34,227 nucleotides of DNA from RGIG7378 sp045588325 (GCA_045588325.1 JAZNEA010000099.1:1-34227); one strand, 5' to 3'. Positions 16,888-26,658 are shown, counted from the first letter of the stretch. Made by a program: numbers and translations. Notes: generated by a model from the sequence alone, not told the origin.

Positions 16888-19800
16888 TTATTTACCAAAA
16901 TAGATTCTAGCATATTCGCCAAAGATAACCATCTTCTTACATACCTCTGCATCTACAGTGTTTCTCTCGATAACACTACTTGTATACTCCTCTGGACTGA
17001 ATGCAATTACATCACTGTAATACTCATTTCCCTCAGCATCTACAAAGTATGCACATGCAAAAACTGTCTTAGAATACAGCGCTGCTGGACAAATATCGGA
17101 CTTACCCTTATACCATCCATTTGCCTGAAGCTCCATATCTACAGAATATGATACATTATCTTTTGTAAGTTGTCCACTAACATCATTCCAAACAAGAAGC
17201 TTGTACTCTGTTGCCTCACCGGTAAATGTATAATAGTAATTAATCTGAGTTGCGGCATTAAGTGACAATGTCTTACCCTTATGCTCAACCTCTGTGGATC
17301 CTGCAATATTTGTATTTACCTGATCCAAATCTGTTAACAACTCATCATTCCATTTCTCAGGCGGATACTGAGCTACAATACTTGCATTTGCAAGATCACC
17401 AGTATTGTAACCAAATCTAATCTGTGCCTCTGCACCATAGTGCAACAGTGCGATACACGTATCAACGAGAGCAGGCTCGTTATTTTTGGCTATTATTGCC
17501 TCAGCATAATCCTGAACACTGAACTCCTTAAGCTCGCTGTAGAAGTAGTTGTCTCCTACCTTGATGTAGCCTCTAATATAGATTTCATCTGCATATTCTG
17601 CGGCTGCAAATCCATCGGTCTGAGCACCCCAACCCCAGCTTGCCTTTTCGGACTTCACCAAACCAACCTTGTTAATTGCTGCTGTGTTAGTAATAACAGC
17701 ATCCTCAAGATTAGGCTCGCTGTACCAAATAAGCATACCACTGTCAGTAGACATATCTACGTCGTCAAAACCAGATACCTTAAAGTAAGAGTTAATAAAC
17801 ACTTCGCCTACAAGAGACAACGTAGAACCATTGTATTTAATAGTACCATTAGTCTCATCTACAACAATCTCTACATCGTAGTTATCGTTGTCGTATGTAA
17901 CTTCTCCGTTAGCATACTGAATGTTAAGTACATCAACGCCCTCTCTGGCAAGAACATCATCATCGAACTCAACGTCCTTAATTAGGCCATTTTCAATGAT
18001 AACATTAATTTTTACTGGACGAGCTACAATCTCAAGGACACCTGTCTCTACATCCACCTCATAGTAACCAGAATTCTCAGTTACGTCTGCGAAGATAGTG
18101 TATTTACCAACATTCTCTCCCTGCTCTCTCTGGAATTCCACAATGATGTCATACAAGCTGGACTCGTCATCCATTGTGTATGTGAATTCTGGATCTGCGT
18201 CGCCATAGTACTTCCAGTCATCATCAACAACTACATCGGCATGAATCTCATAATCCAAAGCATTAAGAATCTGCTGTGAAATATATGCATGACCTGTTGC
18301 ATTTGGATGAAGTGCAGATCCTCCGGTGCTCAGTGTCTCGTACAAGTAAACAGGAACCTTAATTGTAATATTCTTGCCTAAAACAGATACAGTCTTCCAG
18401 TTCTTCAAATCTGCCAAGTTCTTGCTTACATTAGAATCAGAAATGCAAAGATCTGCCTTAGATATGCCTACAGTAACAATGCGGCTGTCGTCATTTGCTG
18501 CTGTAACATCATCTGCAAGGAAACCAACATAGTTTGTCAAGAATCTATTTGCCTGATTAATTACCTTCTGTGCAAGGGCAGATACATTAATATCAACATC
18601 GAGGTCGATGTTCTTGCCTGCAACATTAAATGTACGCTCGTAATCAATCTCTGTACCAACCAATGGGTTATAGAATCCAACAAGAACGATTGTTGCGTCA
18701 GGATTCATCTCGGCAATTGCCTCTACAGAAGCATCCAAGTTAACAACATAACCCAGAACACCGTATGCAAAGGACTCCATTGCTACAGACAGTGTGTTAA
18801 GAGCAGTTACACACTCATCGTATGCAGACTTACCTGTCTCCTGCTTTACTCTGCTGTCTGCGTTGTCTGCAATGTAGAGAAGCAAATCCATAACCATATC
18901 TCTACCAGCATATACCTTATTCACTCTGCTCTCAGAGAAATACTGAGTCCAATCCATTTCATATACATCCTGGCCATTGTAGGCAAGCAATGCCTGAGTC
19001 ATCGGGAATGTAACAAGGTTATTAATGCCGATTTCAATTGTAATAAGTTCTGCGTCGACAATTGCTGCCTTATACTTAGCTCTCATGCTAGCAACATCAA
19101 ACTTAGCTGCTGTATAAGCATCACCATTATAGTTATTTGTAACAATGGCTAACAACTCTTCTGTTCTCATGCCGTTAATTGCAAGATTATTAATCTTGTC
19201 ATCGTCATAATCAGCTACATCGTTAAACTCCATAGCCAATGCATCAGCAAGAAGCTGTACATAAGTCTTTGTACCGGAAGAAAGTGCTGTACCACTTGTT
19301 ACATTATCACCAAGTGCAACATATGCATCTGGGTTAATAAGTGTTGTTGCCTGGCCAGAACCTGTAGCAGGTTTCTTAAGGAATTCCTTTGCAAGGTGAT
19401 AGATATCAATTCCAAGGTCAATAACCTTGTTAGCTAAGTTACCTGCTGTAGAGGACATATCCTCGCCATTAATTGCTGCAACAACACGGTCTGCAATTGT
19501 GTCATGACCATCTGCTGTTGGCAGAAGCATCATAGAATCTGCGAGATAATATCTAAGTGCAAGATAAGCAACTGTCATCTCATCATCTGCCAGCGTCTGG
19601 TTTGTCAACAAATTATCAACCATATCTGAGATGTAGGACTGACCGCCCTTGATAGTCTTCTCGGAAACTGAAAGGAGGTCGTTAAGGCTAATAACCTCGA
19701 TCTCTGCAAGATCCTTTAACAGTGAGTAAACAGGATCCAAGTACTCGTCAAAGGAATCAGCTGCACCCATAGCAGCGTCGATTGCCTTTACGTATTCATC

Positions 19801-22065
19801 GTATCCGTTAACAATCTTATCAACGGCAGTATTCTTAAGCTCATTGAAGTCAGCAAAATTGCCAAGATTCAATTCGCCATCAACATAGTTCTCCTCGTAG
19901 ACTTTGAGGATCTCAGTAACCACGCTCTCCTTGATAGATGCGAATTCTGAGAATGCATCAGATGCTGTATCTAAACCATCGATATAACTCTCAACAGCAT
20001 TTTCGGCTACATCTGCTGCATCGCTATACTGGTTATATGCGTTCAAAAGAGCATCCTCAATCTGACCACCAACAACTGGATACAGAACCTCCCAGTATAG
20101 TGGCTCCTGAGCCTTAAGCATATCGAGAACCCAAGCGTCAATAGTCTTGGTTCCATTATCAAGGTGCTGGAACAACTCTGCAATCTGTCCACTTGTGAGA
20201 GGTGCACCAAAAATATTCAATGCAGCAATCTCGTCAGCAGCAACCTTTGCTGCTGCTGCGCGAATCTCGGCACGTACAACTACAGATGCATCATCCGCAT
20301 TCTCAATTGCGTCTGCAAAGTCCTTATAAGTTGCATAGTTAGTAAGGGTCAGGCCATTACCATCATATGCCTCTTTAATCTTAGCTGCCATGTAATCACG
20401 GAATGCATCCTTATACAAGTACTCTCTAGCTACAGCAACTCTATCCTTTTCTGCTGCTGCATCCATCGCGTCGAGCATATCCCTGGCATCCTCAACTGAA
20501 TAATTGGAATCACCTACAATACCCTGTACCTTCTCAGCAATCTTTGTTGCTGCAAGGTCCTTAACCCATGCATCTGCAACAGCCTCTCTCTCTGCTTCAT
20601 TAGCGCAGACAGAAAGGTTGTCCAAAAGTTCAACTACGTTATCTACTGTAACATATCCAGAAAGTCCATACTCCTCGATATATCCATAAATAACGTTTGC
20701 TGCTGCCTGATTCTGCAAATCAGGATCAGAAATTATATCATCTACAAAGTCCCCTGCTACCTCTCTCATAGCATCAGCATCACCTGCTACTGCCTCAAGA
20801 TCTGCAAGTAAATCTGTAATATCGTTCTCATCGAGAATATTATCTGTATTATTAGCAAACTGTCCTAAATAGTTGAGCAACTCTGTCTTAAAGGTCTCCT
20901 TAACCTCCTTAACAACCTCGTTCTCAATTTCTCCCTTAATAAACGCCTTGCGCTCTTCTTCTCCTCTACACTCAAGCAATCCGTCTAAGAACTCTTGTGC
21001 TTCATACGTAGTCTTCTCAATGCCGTAATCTGCAAAAATCTCAACAACCTCATCAATTGCAGACTCACCAGCCAATTCTGCCAGTTCATAAATCAAGCCA
21101 TTAGGAATGCGCTCCTCATCAGTGAGAGAAGTATTACCCATCCTATCAATTAAGAGCTCTGGTGCACCTGGATCTACATATGTGTAGTCGAATGCACGAG
21201 GAGCAATTATCTGAATGTAAGCATTGGCAATCTCTGTAATTGCACCAAAGAAGTCACCTATAGGAAGTTCAATAGGCTCGCCATCCTTAACCAGCTTATC
21301 ATATGTCATAACCTCGCCCTCTGCAGGGTTATAGAGACCAATAACATAGAGCTGAACATCTGGATTAAGCTCATAAATCTTTGAGATCAATGCATTGAAG
21401 TTGGTAACATAGCTAAGAACTGTGTATGCAGAAACCTCAGCTACAAAATCAATCATATCAATAGCAATATCGCCATTGTCATCTGCTGCAGACAATAACA
21501 AATCCTTTACAGAAGCCTTGATATCTGTGATAGACTGCTGCACATCTGCCTCTGCAAATGCATCAAAGCTATACTCGTACAACACATCGCCATCGTTCTC
21601 CAGATAATGCATCAACTGGTTAACAATGTATGTAGAAAAATTATTGACACCTATGTTAAGTGTAATAACATCTGCATTTACCACATTGTTCAAAACAAGC
21701 TTGTCTCGACGTGTTGTGGAAATACCACCGATTGTCTGTGTATATGCATCTCCATCATAGTTTGAATCCAAAATATAACGCAGTTCCTCTACACGGTATC
21801 TCTTGTTTGCATGAACGTAGTAGTCCTCTGCATCATCAATAAGACCTGCCTCAGCCAGTGCAGCTGCAACAAGAGCAGGGTATGACTGAGTGTTCGGATC
21901 GTCTAACTCTAGTCCCAATGTTACTCCATCACCGAGAGCAACATATGACGGACCTTTGTTGCTTCTGGAAAAATCTGCAGCCAATGCTGGAACAAACACG
22001 TTCAGCATCATAACAACAGCCATCACTAAAGATCCAATCTTTTTAAGTAAGCTTGCTTTGTTCAT
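16888..22065 (-). CDS. Giant secreted protein with two catalytically altered SGNH-like domains, MBG-like and repeated C-terminal domains
   Basis: 1725 residues. A signal peptide ends near VPALAA (25-30). YVALGDGVTLG (41-51) and YVALGDNVTSG (915-925) copy block I of SGNH/GDSL hydrolases, but the catalytic Ser is Gly47 and Asn921. Blocks III read GVNN and GINN instead of G-x-N-D. ALHPNATGH (about 1255) keeps the block V His only in the second copy. Between them lies a long Ala/Asp/Glu-rich helical region. YGDADPEFTY (about 1285) fits an MBG-type beta domain. The C-terminus holds two related units, LLHYGAEAQIRFGYN and a shorter final copy. The ATG at 22063-22065 has AGAGGA five bases upstream; an ATG 13 codons earlier falls almost at the transcription start. 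Probably a structural or carbohydrate-binding surface protein, not an esterase. Confidence 0.8.
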   Translation of the reverse strand: MNKASLLKKIGSLVMAVVMMLNVFVPALAADFSRSNKGPSYVALGDGVTLGLELDDPNTQSYPALVAAALAEAGLIDDAEDYYVHANKRYRVEELRYILDSNYDGDAYTQTIGGISTTRRDKLVLNNVVNADVITLNIGVNNFSTYIVNQLMHYLENDGDVLYEYSFDAFAEADVQQSITDIKASVKDLLLSAADDNGDIAIDMIDFVAEVSAYTVLSYVTNFNALISKIYELNPDVQLYVIGLYNPAEGEVMTYDKLVKDGEPIELPIGDFFGAITEIANAYIQIIAPRAFDYTYVDPGAPELLIDRMGNTSLTDEERIPNGLIYELAELAGESAIDEVVEIFADYGIEKTTYEAQEFLDGLLECRGEEERKAFIKGEIENEVVKEVKETFKTELLNYLGQFANNTDNILDENDITDLLADLEAVAGDADAMREVAGDFVDDIISDPDLQNQAAANVIYGYIEEYGLSGYVTVDNVVELLDNLSVCANEAEREAVADAWVKDLAATKIAEKVQGIVGDSNYSVEDARDMLDAMDAAAEKDRVAVAREYLYKDAFRDYMAAKIKEAYDGNGLTLTNYATYKDFADAIENADDASVVVRAEIRAAAAKVAADEIAALNIFGAPLTSGQIAELFQHLDNGTKTIDAWVLDMLKAQEPLYWEVLYPVVGGQIEDALLNAYNQYSDAADVAENAVESYIDGLDTASDAFSEFASIKESVVTEILKVYEENYVDGELNLGNFADFNELKNTAVDKIVNGYDEYVKAIDAAMGAADSFDEYLDPVYSLLKDLAEIEVISLNDLLSVSEKTIKGGQSYISDMVDNLLTNQTLADDEMTVAYLALRYYLADSMMLLPTADGHDTIADRVVAAINGEDMSSTAGNLANKVIDLGIDIYHLAKEFLKKPATGSGQATTLINPDAYVALGDNVTSGTALSSGTKTYVQLLADALAMEFNDVADYDDDKINNLAINGMRTEELLAIVTNNYNGDAYTAAKFDVASMRAKYKAAIVDAELITIEIGINNLVTFPMTQALLAYNGQDVYEMDWTQYFSESRVNKVYAGRDMVMDLLLYIADNADSRVKQETGKSAYDECVTALNTLSVAMESFAYGVLGYVVNLDASVEAIAEMNPDATIVLVGFYNPLVGTEIDYERTFNVAGKNIDLDVDINVSALAQKVINQANRFLTNYVGFLADDVTAANDDSRIVTVGISKADLCISDSNVSKNLADLKNWKTVSVLGKNITIKVPVYLYETLSTGGSALHPNATGHAYISQQILNALDYEIHADVVVDDDWKYYGDADPEFTYTMDDESSLYDIIVEFQREQGENVGKYTIFADVTENSGYYEVDVETGVLEIVARPVKINVIIENGLIKDVEFDDDVLAREGVDVLNIQYANGEVTYDNDNYDVEIVVDETNGTIKYNGSTLSLVGEVFINSYFKVSGFDDVDMSTDSGMLIWYSEPNLEDAVITNTAAINKVGLVKSEKASWGWGAQTDGFAAAEYADEIYIRGYIKVGDNYFYSELKEFSVQDYAEAIIAKNNEPALVDTCIALLHYGAEAQIRFGYNTGDLANASIVAQYPPEKWNDELLTDLDQVNTNIAGSTEVEHKGKTLSLNAATQINYYYTFTGEATEYKLLVWNDVSGQLTKDNVSYSVDMELQANGWYKGKSDICPAALYSKTVFACAYFVDAEGNEYYSDVIAFSPEEYTSSVIERNTVDAEVCKKMVIFGEYARIYFGK

Positions 22066-22114
22066 TTTAGTCCTCTTCTTTGTATTATAAAATTTTTGTT
22101 TCATAATTAAGATA

Positions 22115-22143
22115 ATTATAGCCTTCTGCTACAAGTTGTGCAA
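22115..22143 (-). promoter_or_regulatory. Promoter of the giant SGNH-like gene and the peptide cassette
   Basis: On the minus strand TTGCAC (22138-22143), a 17-base spacer and a perfect TATAAT (22115-22120). The start near 22108 gives a leader of about 43 bases to the ATG at 22065. The weak -35 box suggests an activator, and an inverted repeat abuts it. Confidence 0.65.
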
Positions 22144-22163
22144 GATTTTTGAGCACAAAAATC
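22144..22163. promoter_or_regulatory. Inverted repeat touching the -35 box (candidate operator)
   Basis: GATTTTTG-AGCA-CAAAAATC is a perfect 8+4+8 palindrome whose edge touches the -35 hexamer. It lies upstream of the transcription start, so it would act as DNA, for example as an activator or repressor site. The stem is A/T-rich and is not followed by a U tract, so it is a poor terminator for the upstream operon. Confidence 0.45.
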
Positions 22164-22231
22164 CACAAAATTCGACACAACATCTTTTGTTTTACGCACA
22201 TCCCATTGTTTACATACATATTCTCTATACT

Positions 22232-23497
22232 TTAGTAGCCATTAAGAAATACTGTAAACTCTCCCGCTCCAACTATAACGTTATTCCATACCCAGGAATA
22301 CTTGATTCTGTAGGTTCCAGGACGTGGCGGTTGCTCCATATTGCTACCCGAAAGCACAACACCCTTCTCCGTGATTCTAGCCTCCATACTATCATCCGCT
22401 ACAAGTTGTAGTTTCTCATCCAGTATCAGCACCGAATCAATCCTAAGCTCTGCAGTGCCCCATGTTGTGCCTACATCCACAACATGAGGAAGCTCAGCTT
22501 GTTTAACAAATACTCCCTGTATGCTAGGAGCGTCGTATGGTACTGGCGTTATCTCATATCGCTCATATCCGACGGGTTCCACAACAATGGTAGGAGTTTG
22601 ACCTTGTTCCAGCGCAGAACCAAAATCCAGATACAGAGTTCCATCCCACTCATCGACATAAGGCCATTGAATCACCAATTCGTTCATGTCATACAGCAAA
22701 GTATAGTTCTCACCATCCAAACTCCATCTCACACGCTCCAATCTTGTGCCATTTATCAAGAATGTGATCATAAAGTCAGACTGTGTATCTACATTAATTT
22801 TTAAATGTGCAACCATGCTCTTTATGTCCATGGAATCGTGAGATGTAACTGGAATCAGACCTGTCACCACACTACCACCTTGCTGCTCTGGGCTCTCCAA
22901 TTGTTCTTGTGTTATTTCTAACTCCTGTGACGTCTCATCCTCAATATCCTCTGTAATCTCCTGTTCCAGTGATGTCTGCTCGTCCTCAGCATCTGCAATT
23001 TCATCCTCAACAACGTCACCATATGGCTCCATTGCAAATGAAACAATTCCCTCCAGCCCATGCCATTCCACATGGATGTTCATGGTCGTTGTCTCTAGAA
23101 GACCAGGAGCGTTCTCTGACCTGCTCAATGTCAACTGAATAGTATCCTCTGAAACAAAGATTTCTGCTTGCAAATGCATAGCTGTAGTATCATCTAAACT
23201 AACCAGAACAGCCGCATTTCCCTCTTCTGTAGACACCTCTCCCATAAGCGGCCCAGTAATGTTGATAATTACAATTTTCTGGTTCTGCTCACTGCCCCAA
23301 TTGGACATGGCTATAGTCTGTCCGCCCAAACAAAGGCAGTCGCTGTGATATTCCTCAGTTTCAAGCGGCATGTACATCAGTTCTACGGAGCTCCAATTAA
23401 TCTGTCTGCCATATGAGCTATCTACGACAAACCACATCGAAAAAACCAGCACCAATGCAACACTGGAAAATATTAAGTTGTATTTACCCTTGCCCAT
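22232..23497 (-). CDS. Exported protein with N-terminal anchor and acidic linker, function unknown
   Basis: 421 residues, not recognised. One hydrophobic segment (about 8-25) with a short basic N-terminus suggests a signal anchor. Residues 31-160 are beta-rich, followed by a Glu/Asp-rich, low-complexity linker (about 161-203). The C-terminal part is again beta-rich with Trp and Tyr, ending TYRIKYSWVWNNVIVGAGEFTVFLN, which looks like an Ig-like strand pattern. No catalytic motif is seen. It is the last gene of the fibre operon, 16 bases after the small exported protein. A role as accessory or anchoring subunit is inferred from position only. The 127 bases that follow hold no clear terminator. 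Confidence 0.7.
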   Translation of the reverse strand: MGKGKYNLIFSSVALVLVFSMWFVVDSSYGRQINWSSVELMYMPLETEEYHSDCLCLGGQTIAMSNWGSEQNQKIVIINITGPLMGEVSTEEGNAAVLVSLDDTTAMHLQAEIFVSEDTIQLTLSRSENAPGLLETTTMNIHVEWHGLEGIVSFAMEPYGDVVEDEIADAEDEQTSLEQEITEDIEDETSQELEITQEQLESPEQQGGSVVTGLIPVTSHDSMDIKSMVAHLKINVDTQSDFMITFLINGTRLERVRWSLDGENYTLLYDMNELVIQWPYVDEWDGTLYLDFGSALEQGQTPTIVVEPVGYERYEITPVPYDAPSIQGVFVKQAELPHVVDVGTTWGTAELRIDSVLILDEKLQLVADDSMEARITEKGVVLSGSNMEQPPRPGTYRIKYSWVWNNVIVGAGEFTVFLNGY

Positions 23498-23513
23498 TGG
23501 CTAATAACGCTCC

Positions 23514-24038
23514 TTATTTAATGCCTTCTACAAAGACCCGCAACAGGCAATCTTCTTGTGTTGCGGCGTCCAATCCCTCTACCGAAATAGTATATTGCTC
23601 TCCAGCAATCAGACTGAAATTCAGCTCTTGATCGGTTGTTCCATTTGTGAACCTGTACACATGTCCTGGGCCAAAAATGCCATACAATGTTGTGCCACGG
23701 TATATTTCCTCGTATAGAACTGTGTAATCCAGGATCTCCTGAGTGGGAGTGGTCAGTTCAATCTTTACCTCATCCGGTGCTGACATTCCCTGAGACACCG
23801 CAACATAAACTCTACAGGCCTCCACCGTTTTCTCCACTGTAAACTCCATGGTAAACTTACCATCCACGTACTGCCACTGGCCTGCATCAAGTTTAACCAG
23901 TTCCAAAGGCCTGGCTGCGAAACCCTGATCCGCCTCCAGTTCTTCTCGATATCTGGCATATGCAATAGTTGCCGAAATAGTCAACACAAGGGCTAATACC
24001 ATCACCACAGTCCTGTGCACAAGCTTTACTTTACTCAT
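23514..24038 (-). CDS. Small exported protein of the fibre operon (weak SipW-type signal)
   Basis: 174 residues, not recognised. Hydrophobic residues 9-27 lead into SATIAYARYREE (22-33), which loosely resembles the SipW-type cleavage region (A-T-x-A-Y). The mature part is a beta-rich domain of about 140 residues with no Cys pair and no repeats. A perfect AGGAGG precedes the ATG by five bases, suggesting strong translation. Its start lies eight bases inside the end of the beta-helix gene, so the two are coupled. By size and place it could be a minor fibre subunit or cap, like TapA beside TasA; that comparison is positional, not by sequence. Confidence 0.7.
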   Translation of the reverse strand: MSKVKLVHRTVVMVLALVLTISATIAYARYREELEADQGFAARPLELVKLDAGQWQYVDGKFTMEFTVEKTVEACRVYVAVSQGMSAPDEVKIELTTPTQEILDYTVLYEEIYRGTTLYGIFGPGHVYRFTNGTTDQELNFSLIAGEQYTISVEGLDAATQEDCLLRVFVEGIK

Positions 24039-25953
24039 TGATGCCTCCTATGTAGGTTACCTTGCCAGTTATCGGACTATAGGAAAACCTGTCTTTTAGA
24101 AATGCACTTACATCCGACGAAAATGCCCCACCTGTTACGATTACATTAGCATATGGACTATTTTCCTCGTAAACCCTTATGGCCTTAGCATTGGCACTAG
24201 TAACCACAGTGGACTCTCCAGTAATAGTAACATCAATGTTCTGACCATATCCGCAATCCACGTAAATACCGTCACCAGTATCAGAAAATCCACTATTGTT
24301 GTAGGATGGCTCCTGAATCTGTTCTAGCGTTCCTGTTCCCATGATGGTACTGTTAATTACTGCCAATTCTCCGCCCTTAATAGCCACACCAGTAATTCCT
24401 GACAATGTGCTCTCTATAACTCTGGAAACACTGTCTGACTGAGGCTGGTAAATAGCAGCATACTTTCCTGTTATATTTGACTGATATATCTGCATTTCGG
24501 TGCCCCAGTATCTCGCCGTACCATTTCCTGCAATGGCGATGTAATCACTGGTCATGGTGGTGTTTTCGATAATCACCTGAGTATATCCGTCCCTGGATGA
24601 GCCATTACCCCAGGCGTAAACGGAACAGTTGGACGTAGTAATGGTGCTGTCAAATATTCTGACGCGGGAATCCACAGTACTGTTATAGTCAGAAATATAC
24701 ACACCATACTTGCCATTTTGAAGAATATTGACCTTGCTAAGAGTCAACTCACTACCGCTTACATCAATTACGTGGGTCGCTCCTGCCGCAGGAAGAATTT
24801 CTCCGTCTAAAACTATGAGGTTGGATCCAGCAGAAAGATCAATAACGGCTGAAGTGGTTGTGCCCGTTATTGTGCATCCGTTCAAATCCAGCACCGACTT
24901 ACTACCTGTATTAACTACAATTGTCTCTGACAACTCCATATCGCGAGTCAAAGTTATCAACCCACCTGTGTTAAGGGCTGTAGCTAACTCATCTGGAGTA
25001 GCAACCTCCTGAAACTCACCGCTGGAAACATTTCCAACTAGGGTGAGTCGTGCCACATAATTTTCTCTGGAGATTCCCTGTTCTAAAGCTTCAGCCGCAG
25101 CCTTGCCTAACTCTGTATCATAGGTAGTGGCCTGTTGAATCTCTGCCCACGTGCAGAGGTATACCCATACTCCATATCCGTTTTCATCCACGCTTACCTG
25201 ATAATATCCTGGCCATTTGGATGGGGTTATGCCACCAACGTACCCGTCTGTAGCCCCCAACTGAGAGAGAAATTCTCCCGTAGTCATGCCATTTGCCTCT
25301 GTTAAAAGGCCATCGTTAAACTCTGCAGAATCTAAATCATATTCAACTGGGCGAAGATAATCCTCCACATTAGCAACAACGTTTCTGGAGTCATCATCAC
25401 TCTGGGCGACTGTGCCAAGGAAGTAATAACCCTCCATATCGTACACCCACTGCCACTTAAGCAGTGCATCGTTAAATCTATTTTCTGTAAGAGCCAGATC
25501 GCTATAGCTAAGTATCGAGTATGTGTAATAATCCTGGGTGTTGATGTAGACCCTTGTCATCTGTTCTCCGTTACGCTCCTGCTCAACCTCAACGTAGAAA
25601 TAAAGTCGCTGCTTCATGGGTTCTACCATCTGTGCCTTGGACACGTGAACCGACACATCCACCATATCCTCACCATCATTTGACACAGTGATTCCAATAA
25701 TGCCAGAATCTCCCGGTCCAGCCTCTATAGACTCCTCCGATACCATTACCTGCCCAGAAAAGCCCCACGCCTCTGCCTGAAATTGAAGGCCTGATGTTTG
25801 CAGAATGTTTGTATACCAAGCGGCACTCATTCCAAATATGAGTGCGAACGTAATGATAATGGTCCAAATGGCTATGGCTGCCTGCAACATAACCTTTTTT
25901 TGAAGTTTCTTTATCGGATTATTCAGTTTTGGAGTCTCCTGTCTCCTCAGCAT
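24031..25953 (-). CDS. SipW-signal protein with right-handed beta-helix domain
   Basis: 640 residues. A basic N-terminus precedes a membrane segment (about 23-44) and GMSAAWYTNI (41-50), the SipW-type signature. Residues 50-330 form an extracellular beta-rich region starting VSNDGEDMVDVSVHV. Residues about 330-615 show a ladder of short beta strands with N and G turns, including VLDLNGCTITGT, FDSTITTSNCS and VIENTTMTS, characteristic of parallel beta-helices of the pectate-lyase-like superfold. No pectate-lyase catalytic signature is apparent, so binding or structure seems likelier than catalysis. It overlaps the signal peptidase gene by 35 bases, so it may be the main substrate of that peptidase. 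GGGGA precedes the ATG. Confidence 0.8.
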   Translation of the reverse strand: MLRRQETPKLNNPIKKLQKKVMLQAAIAIWTIIITFALIFGMSAAWYTNILQTSGLQFQAEAWGFSGQVMVSEESIEAGPGDSGIIGITVSNDGEDMVDVSVHVSKAQMVEPMKQRLYFYVEVEQERNGEQMTRVYINTQDYYTYSILSYSDLALTENRFNDALLKWQWVYDMEGYYFLGTVAQSDDDSRNVVANVEDYLRPVEYDLDSAEFNDGLLTEANGMTTGEFLSQLGATDGYVGGITPSKWPGYYQVSVDENGYGVWVYLCTWAEIQQATTYDTELGKAAAEALEQGISRENYVARLTLVGNVSSGEFQEVATPDELATALNTGGLITLTRDMELSETIVVNTGSKSVLDLNGCTITGTTTSAVIDLSAGSNLIVLDGEILPAAGATHVIDVSGSELTLSKVNILQNGKYGVYISDYNSTVDSRVRIFDSTITTSNCSVYAWGNGSSRDGYTQVIIENTTMTSDYIAIAGNGTARYWGTEMQIYQSNITGKYAAIYQPQSDSVSRVIESTLSGITGVAIKGGELAVINSTIMGTGTLEQIQEPSYNNSGFSDTGDGIYVDCGYGQNIDVTITGESTVVTSANAKAIRVYEENSPYANVIVTGGAFSSDVSAFLKDRFSYSPITGKVTYIGGINE

Positions 25954-26629
25954 TATTTTCCCCTACTAAATCCTTAATTTCCTCTGCAACCTCTTCCCTG
26001 ATACGCTGTAGCATATCCGCGTACTCCTCATCGGTGTACAGATGCTGGTGTTTTTCGGCCTCTAGTGCCTTGTCAATCTCTTTCCTCATGTTTTTTATAC
26101 AGGAACGCAGTATAAAACCTGCTACCAACAACGTTGGAAACATGATCAGAATCAAAAATCCAATCTTATCAGTCAATACATCTACTAACAAAACCATAAT
26201 ACTATCGTCCTTTTTATAGCTCTGTACTCTGCCAATCAAATTGCTGGCAGTAACCTTTTCGATATCCGCCGAGGGATTGGCATCACCTCTGGTCTCCAAT
26301 ACTACCTGGCCGTCATCTCCCTCTATAACATTTACCACTCTATGGGTGACAACTTGACCAAATATCTGTGGGTTATACGATCGAAAGCAGATTATATCTC
26401 CCCTCTCGATGTCCTCAATCTCAGTTGACTTGCACAGTAACAGCGTTCCCACCGGGATGGTATCGCCCATACTACCAGTCACTATTCTAAAAAGGCTGTA
26501 CCCTCCAACCTGCACATATCCGCTGCTGGATACCTGAACAATAACGGTCACAAACATAATAACCGCCATTACCAGCACCAATGTAGATAGGGAGGCTCCA
26601 ACCTTAGATCCGACTTTATTCTGTCGCAT
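25919..26629 (-). CDS. sipW: SipW-type signal peptidase I (S26B) with cytoplasmic acidic tail
   Basis: 236 residues. Membrane helix 1 spans about 14-34, and TGSMGDTIPVG (51-61) carries Ser53. THRVVNV (95-101) supplies His96 and TRGDAN (113-118) Asp116, giving the Ser/His/Asp set of the archaeal/ER-like branch. Box I has Gly where most relatives have Pro after S-M. Helix 2 (about 156-176) returns the chain to the cytoplasm, leaving a charged tail of about 58 residues (178-236) with heptad-like E/K spacing. SipW peptidases cut signals of TasA-like proteins. It lies between a TasA-like gene and the beta-helix protein gene. The ATG (26627-26629) has AGGTG seven bases upstream. Confidence 0.9.
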   Translation of the reverse strand: MRQNKVGSKVGASLSTLVLVMAVIMFVTVIVQVSSSGYVQVGGYSLFRIVTGSMGDTIPVGTLLLCKSTEIEDIERGDIICFRSYNPQIFGQVVTHRVVNVIEGDDGQVVLETRGDANPSADIEKVTASNLIGRVQSYKKDDSIMVLLVDVLTDKIGFLILIMFPTLLVAGFILRSCIKNMRKEIDKALEAEKHQHLYTDEEYADMLQRIREEVAEEIKDLVGENNAEETGDSKTE

Positions 26630-26658
26630 GTTAGTACACCTACAATGCTTGCTCTTTA

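Noticed and set aside
22093..22215. Short minus-strand open frame of about 40 codons upstream of the giant SGNH-like gene
   Set aside because: No ribosome site, it runs through the promoter and palindrome, and it overlaps the next gene's leader; likely chance.
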